From an uncultured Clostridia bacterium (GTDB lineage: Bacteria > Bacillota > Clostridia > Christensenellales > Borkfalkiaceae), in the NCBI GenBank assembly GCA_947174955.1, contig CAMWKX010000006.1:1-18780 (forward strand): DNA of 18,780 nt, written 5' to 3'. How positions within the stretch are numbered: position 1 is the first letter of the stretch; each line of letters opens with the position of its first letter. This document shows, piece by piece, positions 1-6,797 of the stretch. The notes under the pieces were generated by a model. The model had not been told where the DNA came from. It saw only the letters and a list, made by a program, of their open reading frames with translations, and searched no databases. The position numbers were made by a program, and so were the translations under genes.

Positions 1-154
1 GCGAAGTACCCGTGCAGAGGTAAAAGACAGCCTCGGCACAGTTGGTTTTGCCCTGCGCGTTTTTACCGAAAAGCACGTTGAGCCCGGGAGAAAATTCAAA
101 AGTTTCCCCGCCGTAATTTCTGAAATTTTTCAAAACCAGATTTTTTATATTCAT
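1..154 (-). CDS. recF: RecF, DNA replication/repair ATPase (N-terminal fragment, runs off the window)
   Basis: Translating the minus strand from the ATG at 154-152 gives 51 residues starting MNIKNLVLKNFRNY, then a Walker A loop GKNAQGKT at about residues 33-40. The N-terminal LxNFRNY motif followed by this P-loop is characteristic of RecF, the SMC-like ATPase that loads RecA at gaps with RecO and RecR. The rest of the gene lies left of the window. Only a weak SD (GGA about 5 nt before the ATG) is visible. The gene is divergent from dnaA with a 93-bp shared upstream region. In the common Firmicute order dnaA-dnaN-recF all three genes point the same way, so this orientation is unusual. Other SMC-like ATPases are possible, but the motif and the dnaA neighbour favour RecF. 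Confidence 0.85.
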   Translation of the reverse strand, partial: MNIKNLVLKNFRNYGGETFEFSPGLNVLFGKNAQGKTNCAEAVFYLCTGTS

Positions 155-171
155 TTTATCCGAAAAAACAC

Positions 172-200
172 TTTATTTCGCCGCGAATTTAGTATATAAT
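172..200 (+). promoter_or_regulatory. Candidate dnaA promoter
   Basis: A perfect -10 box TATAAT lies at 195-200, with only a weak -35 (TTTATT, 172-177) 17 nt upstream. AGTATA is repeated 11 bp apart (191-196 and 202-207). The best DnaA-box-like match nearby is TTATCCGAA at 156-164, two mismatches from TTATCCACA, so autoregulation or origin function is not clearly supported here. Confidence 0.5.
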
Positions 201-201
201 T

Positions 202-230
202 AGTATAACACGAAACGAAAGAAAACTCAA
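202..230 (-). promoter_or_regulatory. Candidate recF promoter
   Basis: On the minus strand, TTGAGT (230-225) and TATACT (207-202) are separated by 17 nt, a good sigma-A arrangement. This predicts a start near 195 and a leader of about 40 nt. Its -10 lies next to the dnaA -10 on the other strand. Confidence 0.5.
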
Positions 231-247
231 AGAAAAAAAGGTGAATT

Positions 248-1597
248 ATGGCGGATACTTCAAACCTTGACTTTATTTATCAACCCATAAAAGAAAAGAT
301 GCGGGAAGCGATATCCTACATCACCTTTATTACGTACATAGACAAGCTCGTTCCCGTCGAGGTTGACGGCCGCTATATCGTGCTCGAAACTTTAACGGAA
401 AATTTCGCGCAGTACATAACGGGCAACCTTGCCGACAAGATGCGCGACGCGATAATCAAAGCCGACGTCGGCGTCACCGATTTCCGCCTTGTCGTCAAGG
501 GCAGCCGAAATTACGGTTACGAAACGGAAACCGAGCAACCCGCGTACACCCAGCCCGCCAACTTAAACAAGCGCTTCACCTTCGACAGCTTCGTTGCGGG
601 CAACAACCTCATAGCGTTCGAAGCGGCTAAAAACGTTGCCGAAGACCCCGCGGGCGTGTACAACCCGCTGTTCATTTACGGCGGCACGGGCTTGGGCAAG
701 ACCCACCTGATTCAGGCAATCGCCAACAAGATAGTCGCCGAACAACCGCATATCAGGGTAATTTACGTCACCTGCGAGCAGTTCGTCAACGACATTATCG
801 ACACGATTTTCTCCTCGAAAGGTCCCGACGCGCGCGAAAAGAGCAACCGCCTAAGGCAGTACTACCGCTCGACCGACGTGCTCATAATCGACGACATACA
901 GTTTATCGCCAAAAAGAAATACGTTCAGGAAGAGTTTTTCCATACGTTTAACGAACTCGTTTCGCGCGGCAAACAGATTGTAATCACTTCAGACCAGCCC
1001 CCGCGGGAGCTTACGGAACTCGAAGAGCGCTTGCGCACCCGCTTTTCGGGCGGACTTGTGTGCGACGTAATGCCGCCCAACCTCGAAACCAAGATTGCCA
1101 TTTTAAAGAAGAAGGCGTTCGAAAAGAAGAGCATCGTGCCAGACGACGTTTTGACCTTCCTCGCGCAGGATTCGGGCGACGACGTGAGAACGCTCGAAGG
1201 CAGACTTACGAAAGTTATCTTTGCAAGCAAACTGCACGAAAGCCCCATTACAGTATCGCTTGCCCGCAGCGCGCTCAACGAAGCCGTGTCCGAAGGCGGC
1301 GCGGAGGAAATCACTGCCGCCAACATTATAAACGCGGTCACCGGCTTTTACAAGGTAACAAAGAGCGAGCTTATCGGCAAGTGCAAGAAAAAGGAACTCG
1401 TTCTTCCCAGGCAGGTCTGCTGCTATTTAATGTGCGAGCTTCTCTCTCTCCCCCTTATGTCAATCGGCAAGGAGCTGGGCGATCGTAACCACACCACCAT
1501 TTTGTACTCGCGCGACAAGGTCGAGGGAATGATTGCCGTCAGCGACAAGATGGCAAAGGATATCGACGATATTAAAAATATAATTTTGAAAAAATAG
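248..1597 (+). CDS. dnaA: Chromosomal replication initiator protein DnaA
   Basis: DnaA binds DnaA boxes at oriC and, as ATP-bound filaments, opens the duplex and helps load the replicative helicase. The 449-residue product has all four domains: N-terminal domain I (1-85), a short linker (86-105), the AAA+ domain with Walker A GGTGLGKT (145-152) and Walker B LIIDDIQF (212-219), an arginine-rich box around RLRTRFSGG (261-269), and the C-terminal DNA-binding domain IV (about 355-449) with the signature GDRNHTTILYS (411-421). Length is normal for Firmicutes (about 450). The ATG at 248 follows an SD AAAGGTG (237-243). It is divergent from recF and followed after 41 nt by mnmG, with a small hairpin between. 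dnaN is not adjacent, which is atypical. Confidence 0.98.
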   Translation: MADTSNLDFIYQPIKEKMREAISYITFITYIDKLVPVEVDGRYIVLETLTENFAQYITGNLADKMRDAIIKADVGVTDFRLVVKGSRNYGYETETEQPAYTQPANLNKRFTFDSFVAGNNLIAFEAAKNVAEDPAGVYNPLFIYGGTGLGKTHLIQAIANKIVAEQPHIRVIYVTCEQFVNDIIDTIFSSKGPDAREKSNRLRQYYRSTDVLIIDDIQFIAKKKYVQEEFFHTFNELVSRGKQIVITSDQPPRELTELEERLRTRFSGGLVCDVMPPNLETKIAILKKKAFEKKSIVPDDVLTFLAQDSGDDVRTLEGRLTKVIFASKLHESPITVSLARSALNEAVSEGGAEEITAANIINAVTGFYKVTKSELIGKCKKKELVLPRQVCCYLMCELLSLPLMSIGKELGDRNHTTILYSRDKVEGMIAVSDKMAKDIDDIKNIILKK

Positions 1598-1606
1598 TTT
1601 AAAACC

Positions 1607-1633
1607 GCCCGCTTTTGCGGGCATAAATTTTAT
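1607..1633 (+). terminator. Weak hairpin terminator after dnaA
   Basis: A 6-bp stem GCCCGC/GCGGGC (1607-1612 with 1617-1622) closes a TTTT loop and is followed by an A/T-rich tail (ATAAATTTTAT) rather than a clean T run. It ends only 16 nt before the mnmG ATG, so it may act as an attenuator or mRNA structure rather than a full terminator. Confidence 0.55.
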
Positions 1634-1638
1634 AAAAT

Positions 1639-3504
1639 ATGAAAAATTTTTCTCTCGGAACATACGATGCCGCCGTCATAGGCGCGGGTCACGCGGGTTG
1701 CGAAGCCGCGCTTGCGCTCGCACGCACGGGGCTCAAAACCGCAATACTTACGCTCAATCTCGACAGCATAGCTTTTATGGCGTGCAACCCGTCAATCGGC
1801 GGCACGGCAAAAGGACACCTTGTGCGCGAAATCGACGCGCTCGGCGGTGAGATGGGCGTAAACGCGGACGCGACCGCTTTACAGATAAAGATGCTCAACG
1901 TCGGCAAGGGCGCGGCGGTACAGTCGCTGCGCTGTCAGTCGGACAAGAACGCCTACCACGCGCGTATGAAGAGCGTTCTGGAAAACACCGAAAACCTGCG
2001 AATTATTCAGGGCGAGGCGGCTGAAATTACGATTGAAAACGGCGAGGTTACGGGAGTAATCACGACGGACGGCGGAGTTATCAAGTGCCGCGCCGTTATC
2101 CTTGCCACGGGCGTGTATTTAAACGCGCAGACCATAACGGGCGAGGTCATTAAAAAGAGCGGTCCCAACGGCTTTGCGGCGGCTACCGCGCTCACGCAAA
2201 ACCTTATAAATCTGGGCTTTTCGGTGCGCCGTTTCAAGACGGGAACGCCCGCCCGCGTGGACTTCCGCACCATCGATTTGGGCAGATTGACCCCGCAATA
2301 TGGCGAAGATAACGTGGGTCCGTTCTCGTTTTTAAGCGAAAATCCGCCCGAAAACAAGCTTCCCTGCTACCTCGGCTACACCAACGGTAAAACGCACGAA
2401 ATAATTTTAAACAACCTCGACCGCTCCCCCTTATACAACGGCACGATAGAGAGCACGGGACCGAGGTACTGCCCTTCTATCGAAACAAAGGTCGTCCGTT
2501 TTTCGGACAAGGAGAGGCATCAGATTTTCATCGAACCCGAGGGCGAAAACACGCTGGAAGCGTACGTTCAGGGGATGTCCACCTCGCTCCCGCACGACAT
2601 ACAAATCGAGATGTACCGCACAATCGAGGGGCTGGAAAACGCCGACATTATGCGCTTTGCCTACGCTATCGAGTACGACTGCATAGACACGCTGGATATC
2701 TACCCCACCCTCGAATTCAAGAAGGTGAGCGGACTTTATACGGCGGGGCAGATTAACGGCACGTCGGGCTACGAAGAGGCGGCGGCGCAGGGACTTATGG
2801 CGGGTTTGAACGCAAGCTTGAAACTGCGCGGATTACCCCCTCTCGTTCTGGGTCGCGACGAGGCGTATATAGGCGTGCTCATCGACGACCTTGTCACCAA
2901 AGGCACGGAAGAGCCGTACCGTATGATGACGTCGCGCGCAGAATACCGCATAGAGCTGAGGCAGGACAACGCCGACTTTCGCTTAACTCAAAAGGGGTAC
3001 GAAGCGGGGCTTGTAACCAAAGAACGGTACGAAAAATTCACCGCACGCAAACAAGCTTACGACGAGGCGCTGTATGCGCTTTCAAACACAACTTTCGTTC
3101 CCGATTTGACCGAAAGCTTACTCAAAGAATACGGCTTCGAGCGTGCGGCGGGCGCGCTTTCATACGCGGATTTAATCAAGCGCGGAATACCTTTCGAGAA
3201 TATTATACAGGCTTTGGGCGGACTTGATTTTAAACGCGACGTTCTGGACTCGGCAGTGACCTACGTGCGCTACGAGGGGTACTTAAAGAAGAGCGCCGAA
3301 CAGATTGCCCGCGCGAAAAAGTACGAGGACAAGCTGTTGCCCGAGGACGCGGATTACCTTAAAATCGAGGGCTTGCGTTTGGAAGCGAGGGAAAAGCTGA
3401 ACAAGATTAAGCCCCGATCGTTAGGTCAGGCGGCGCGCATTTCGGGTGTCAACCCCGCGGATATCGCCGTTTTAACCGTTTGGCTTTCAATTAAACAACA
3501 TTAA
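1639..3504 (+). CDS. mnmG: tRNA uridine-5-carboxymethylaminomethyl modification enzyme MnmG (GidA)
   Basis: MnmG with MnmE installs the carboxymethylaminomethyl group on wobble U34 of tRNAs, using FAD, NADH and methylene-THF. The 621 residues match the family length (620-650). A Rossmann FAD motif VIGAGHAGCE is at 13-22. The two functional cysteines of the family appear as MACNPSIGG (C49) and CPSIETK (C278). A GIDA signature TSRAEYRIELRQDNAD precedes the helical C-terminal domain (about 540-621) that contacts MnmE and tRNA. The ATG at 1639 is the first possible start, because an in-frame TAA lies at 1633-1635. The sequence before it is A/T-rich with no SD. mnmE, often adjacent in other genomes, is not present; only the dnaA side is conserved. 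Confidence 0.98.
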   Translation: MKNFSLGTYDAAVIGAGHAGCEAALALARTGLKTAILTLNLDSIAFMACNPSIGGTAKGHLVREIDALGGEMGVNADATALQIKMLNVGKGAAVQSLRCQSDKNAYHARMKSVLENTENLRIIQGEAAEITIENGEVTGVITTDGGVIKCRAVILATGVYLNAQTITGEVIKKSGPNGFAAATALTQNLINLGFSVRRFKTGTPARVDFRTIDLGRLTPQYGEDNVGPFSFLSENPPENKLPCYLGYTNGKTHEIILNNLDRSPLYNGTIESTGPRYCPSIETKVVRFSDKERHQIFIEPEGENTLEAYVQGMSTSLPHDIQIEMYRTIEGLENADIMRFAYAIEYDCIDTLDIYPTLEFKKVSGLYTAGQINGTSGYEEAAAQGLMAGLNASLKLRGLPPLVLGRDEAYIGVLIDDLVTKGTEEPYRMMTSRAEYRIELRQDNADFRLTQKGYEAGLVTKERYEKFTARKQAYDEALYALSNTTFVPDLTESLLKEYGFERAAGALSYADLIKRGIPFENIIQALGGLDFKRDVLDSAVTYVRYEGYLKKSAEQIARAKKYEDKLLPEDADYLKIEGLRLEAREKLNKIKPRSLGQAARISGVNPADIAVLTVWLSIKQH

Positions 3505-3509
3505 AAAGA

Positions 3510-3543
3510 CGGCGCGGCTTAATAAGCCGCGCCGCATTTTTAT
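3510..3543. terminator. Bidirectional terminator between mnmG and ZnR-1
   Basis: A perfect 11-bp GC-rich stem (3510-3520 with 3524-3534, loop AAT) is followed by ATTTTTA on the plus strand and by a T-rich run on the minus strand (from AAAAAG, 3504-3509). It lies between convergent genes and can serve both. Confidence 0.9.
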
Positions 3544-3550
3544 TTACTTT

Positions 3551-4330
3551 TTAAATACCATTACCCGTTTCGTAAAATTTACCCGCTTCCCTATAAACTT
3601 TCGGCGCGTTTACTTTATGATATAACTTGCCGCGTTTGAAATCGTGCGCGTGATACGTTTGGTTGCTATATCCTTTATATCCGTCTTTATCAGGCTCGGA
3701 ATTTTCTTCGTACGAAACGTACTCGGCGTAATACATTTCCCACTCGCACGCAGGACACCTGCACTTTTTTGCGGGGAAAGTCTGCATTTTCGACACGGTT
3801 TGATACGCTTGCTTCACCTCGTCGCCGTAAAACCTTGAAACGTAAACTCCCTCTACCGGTTCGTGCACGCGAACGTTAACTCTATATTCGCACGTACCGT
3901 ATTCGAGTTTTTCATCGCAGACGGGACACCTTTCGTGGGTAACGTAAGAATTGTCGCAAATTTCCACAACTCTCTTCATTTGCTCTTTCGTACAATACAC
4001 CTCGCCAAAACTTTCAGCTTCTTTCTTCAATTGTTCTTTCACCGCCGCTTCGTATTCCAACGATTTGTCGGCATAACCGTTCGATTTGATTATAATTATC
4101 CAGACTATAAAACAAACCGGCGTCGCGGCGAGCAATGAGATCAACAGCGGCTTACTCATTGTACCGAATACTCTTGAACACAATGCAACAACAGCCGTAA
4201 CGGCTACCAAAATTGCAAATAATAGCATAAAATTGGCAAATTTCATTATAAACGGCTCGCGGATTTTTGCCGTCTTTTCAGGCTTTGCTCTTTCGGCTTT
4301 TCCCGTCCCTTTTTCCAATTCTTCGGACAT
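3551..4330 (-). CDS. Two-TM zinc-ribbon-like membrane protein of unknown function (ZnR-1)
   Basis: I do not recognise a named family. The 259-residue product has a charged, Lys/Glu-rich N-terminus (1-27), two membrane helices (about 33-50 and 61-82), then a cytoplasmic-looking domain with a distinctive cysteine pattern: C113 in VYCTKEQ, CPVC (135-138), C147 in CEY, and CRCPACEW (C190, C192, C195). Between the knuckles is EGVYVSRFYGDEVKQAY (160-176). CPxC pairs suggest structural zinc binding; this is inference. The same pattern recurs in the protein at 8332-9066, so the two are paralogues. The ATG at 4330 has a strong SD GAGGTG (4340-4335) and its own consensus promoter. It is convergent with mnmG and divergent from spoIIE, so it is probably monocistronic. 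Confidence 0.85.
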   Translation of the reverse strand: MSEELEKGTGKAERAKPEKTAKIREPFIMKFANFMLLFAILVAVTAVVALCSRVFGTMSKPLLISLLAATPVCFIVWIIIIKSNGYADKSLEYEAAVKEQLKKEAESFGEVYCTKEQMKRVVEICDNSYVTHERCPVCDEKLEYGTCEYRVNVRVHEPVEGVYVSRFYGDEVKQAYQTVSKMQTFPAKKCRCPACEWEMYYAEYVSYEENSEPDKDGYKGYSNQTYHAHDFKRGKLYHKVNAPKVYREAGKFYETGNGI

Positions 4331-4359
4331 AGTGCACCTCGAAATTATCTAATATAAAC

Positions 4360-4388
4360 ACTATAACATCAATAATTTACCTTGTCAA
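4360..4388 (-). promoter_or_regulatory. Consensus sigma-A promoter of ZnR-1
   Basis: Minus strand TTGACA (4388-4383), 17-nt spacer, TATAGT (4365-4360), giving a leader of about 25 nt before the ATG at 4330. The -35 is embedded in an 11-bp near-palindrome CCTTGTCAAGG (4380-4390). Confidence 0.85.
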
Positions 4389-4480
4389 GGAATACGCAAA
4401 TTGACGACTACGCCATCATTATAATTTATAAATTCATAAAATCCACCACACAAAGACAATTTTCACGCGCACGCACGTTA

Positions 4481-4486
4481 TATAAT
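4481..4486 (+). promoter_or_regulatory. Perfect -10 box 6 nt before spoIIE ATG (predicted leaderless mRNA)
   Basis: TATAAT at 4481-4486 is followed by GCGGTT and then ATG at 4493. Transcription normally starts about 7 nt after the -10 box, which would place +1 on the A of the ATG. No SD is present. No convincing -35 is seen (TTTTCA at 4460-4465, 15-nt spacer). Further upstream TTGACG (4401-4406) and TATAAA (4427-4432) are 20 nt apart, reminiscent of the long spacing of Spo0A-activated promoters, but this is weak. Confidence 0.5.
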
Positions 4487-4492
4487 GCGGTT

Positions 4493-6760
4493 ATGCACGT
4501 GAGAATAAATTTAAAAAGCATACTCCTCTATGCCGCATACGCGCTGCTGCTCGTCACGCTGAACGCCGCGCTCCCCACAGTTCCGTTTTCGCTCGGACTG
4601 TGCTTTTCGATGCTGGTCTGCGGCACGAATTTAATAGCAACGCCCGTAATTTACGTCCTCGCGTCGGTCATAAACCTCGACTGGATATGCGTGCTTTTAA
4701 GCCTTTTCGAGGGTGTTTTTTTAACCGCAATCACCTTTCTGTATCGGCGCTCGGGCAGAAAAATCCGCTTCGAGGCGTTAATTTACATAGTTGTCGCTCT
4801 TGCGCCGTACGTGGCTTTCGCCAACTGGCGCGGCATAGGCGACGCGTACTTCACCGCCAACCCCTATATCTTAAAGGCGGTAGCCGCCGCGGCGGTTGCC
4901 GTATTCGCATTCTTTGCCTTCCGCAGCGTGTACGCACTCATTTTCAGACTGTGCCGCTGTCGTCTGCGCCCCGACGAACTCGTCTGCATTTCCGTGTTTT
5001 TCGCAGTTGCGGGCGTGGGGCTGTGCAACCTCACGGGGCTGTACGCCTACGTATGTATCGGCGCGGGACTTATCGCGCTCTTTATCCGCATTTTCAGGTC
5101 GCCGTCGGTGGTTATATCCGCGTGCGTGATCGCACTCCCCTGCGCGGTTACGCAACTTAACTTTGATTTCCTTACGGCTTTCGTACTCGTTTCGGTTGCC
5201 GCGCTCGCCTTTTCGGAGCTCGGCAAATATGCCGTAAGCGTAGTAACGCTCATCTGCACGGCGGGCGCGCTCTACCTTTGGGGCGCGTTCACAAACGGAG
5301 TCGCAACCGCTGTTATCTGCGGCATATTGTTGGGCGTATGCTGTATTCTGCCCCTTCTCCCCACCGAAAAAGCGGTCACGGGACTGCGCTCTTTACTTAA
5401 TGTCGAAAAGGTTCTGCCGCGCACAGCAGAGGCGCAGTACCGCGAACTCGTTTCGGAAAAGCTGTACAGAATGAGCGAGGTTTTCAGAGAAATCGAAAAC
5501 GCGTTCTGCGAGCTTGACGAAAAAATAGACGACGGAGCAATGAAGCGGCGTATGCTTGCCGAGTGCAAACAGAGTATGTGCGCAAACTGCAAGCGGCGGC
5601 AGATTTGCGAAACCACCCGAGTTTACCGCGGGTATGCCGCACTTATCGAAGCGGGCTGTTTAAAGGGCAAGGTCAGTTTCGTCGACCTGACGAGCGACGT
5701 CACAATGAACTGCAAGGACCCCACAGCCCTCACCGAAACGGTCAACCGACTTTTGTACGAGTATCGCAAGACCAACTTAGAAGCCGAAAACGCGCGGCAG
5801 GGGCGCAGACTTTTGGCGGGTCAGGCGCGCGGCGTCGCCGAAGTTTTAAAGAGCCGCGCGGTCGAGTTCTGCCGTGAGAGCGAGGACTTTTCCGAATACG
5901 AAAAGAAGATTGTCAAAGCGCTTGCCGCAAACGGCGTTTCGTGTCCCGAAATACGCGTGCGCGGTCGGGAAAAGATAACCATAAATTTAACGCGCGTCGA
6001 CGTCAAAAATTTCGGCGCGGTCAAAAAGACTGCGGAAGAAATTACGGGCGTAAAGCTGCTACTTAAAGACAAGACGGTCTACGACAACCAGAAGACGGCG
6101 TATATGCTCGTCGAGCCGCCCAAGTTCGACGCGGCGTTCGGCGTCGCGTGCGCGGTCAAGGACGGCGAGCGCGTTTCGGGCGATACGCACACGGTCATCA
6201 AGATAAACGAGCACTCCTTTTTGATGGCTCTTTCCGACGGAATGGGCAGCGGCGAGTACGCGCGTAAAGTTTCCGCTACCGCCATTTCGCTCATCGAGGC
6301 CTTTTACCGCTCGGAAATGCCCACCGACATTGTGCTGGACACCATAAACAAGCTTTTATGCTTCAACCGCGACGAGCGGTTCACCTGCATAGACGTTGCC
6401 GCGATAGATTTAAACACGCTGACCGCGTCGCTCATTAAAGTCGGCGCGCCCGTGGGGCTTATCGTACGCAAGGGCGAGATAAAAGTTTTGGAGAGCCATT
6501 CACTGCCTCTCGGAATTCTGGATAACCTGCACCCCGCCACGGCGAAGGAGCAATTAAAAAAGGACGATATCGTCGTGTTTATGAGCGACGGAGTGACCTC
6601 GGCTTTCAACGGCGTTTCCGATCTGTATGACTACCTACAGACCTTAAAGCCGCTCAACCCGCAGAGCCTTGCCGAAAAAATTCTTGCCGCAGCAAAACAG
6701 CGCGTTACCGGTACGCCCGACGATATGACCGTTCTATGCGTGCGGATATTTGCAAAATAA
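4493..6760 (+). CDS. spoIIE: Stage II sporulation protein E, membrane PP2C phosphatase
   Basis: In Bacillus, SpoIIE localises with FtsZ at the polar septum and dephosphorylates SpoIIAA to activate sigma-F in the forespore. From the ATG at 4493 the product is 755 residues (B. subtilis: about 827). The N-terminal third (about 1-300) is a run of hydrophobic helices. A central soluble region contains a Cys cluster, CxxxMCxxC followed by QIC, typical of SpoIIE. The C-terminal PP2C domain has acidic metal-binding motifs LSDGMGSGEYA (D582) and MSDGVTSA (D699). The frame stays open 37 codons further upstream, but those residues are unlike a SpoIIE start and lie in the promoter region, so I prefer 4493. 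Its presence implies a sporulating ancestry, though sporulation itself cannot be shown from one gene. Confidence 0.93.
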   Translation: MHVRINLKSILLYAAYALLLVTLNAALPTVPFSLGLCFSMLVCGTNLIATPVIYVLASVINLDWICVLLSLFEGVFLTAITFLYRRSGRKIRFEALIYIVVALAPYVAFANWRGIGDAYFTANPYILKAVAAAAVAVFAFFAFRSVYALIFRLCRCRLRPDELVCISVFFAVAGVGLCNLTGLYAYVCIGAGLIALFIRIFRSPSVVISACVIALPCAVTQLNFDFLTAFVLVSVAALAFSELGKYAVSVVTLICTAGALYLWGAFTNGVATAVICGILLGVCCILPLLPTEKAVTGLRSLLNVEKVLPRTAEAQYRELVSEKLYRMSEVFREIENAFCELDEKIDDGAMKRRMLAECKQSMCANCKRRQICETTRVYRGYAALIEAGCLKGKVSFVDLTSDVTMNCKDPTALTETVNRLLYEYRKTNLEAENARQGRRLLAGQARGVAEVLKSRAVEFCRESEDFSEYEKKIVKALAANGVSCPEIRVRGREKITINLTRVDVKNFGAVKKTAEEITGVKLLLKDKTVYDNQKTAYMLVEPPKFDAAFGVACAVKDGERVSGDTHTVIKINEHSFLMALSDGMGSGEYARKVSATAISLIEAFYRSEMPTDIVLDTINKLLCFNRDERFTCIDVAAIDLNTLTASLIKVGAPVGLIVRKGEIKVLESHSLPLGILDNLHPATAKEQLKKDDIVVFMSDGVTSAFNGVSDLYDYLQTLKPLNPQSLAEKILAAAKQRVTGTPDDMTVLCVRIFAK

Positions 6761-6762
6761 TA

Positions 6763-6793
6763 AAAGCCCGCGGCATTTTCTGCCGCGGGCTTT
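6763..6793. terminator. Bidirectional terminator between spoIIE and malQ
   Basis: A perfect 13-bp stem (6763-6775 with 6781-6793) closes a TTTTC loop, with AAA at the left foot and TTT at the right foot. It starts 3 nt after the spoIIE stop and ends 4 nt before the malQ stop codon, serving two convergent genes. Confidence 0.93.
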
Positions 6794-6797
6794 CCGC

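Noticed and set aside
4382..4492. 37-codon N-terminal extension of SpoIIE
   Set aside because: These residues do not look like a SpoIIE N-terminus, no SD supports the start at 4382, and the segment contains promoter-like sequence.
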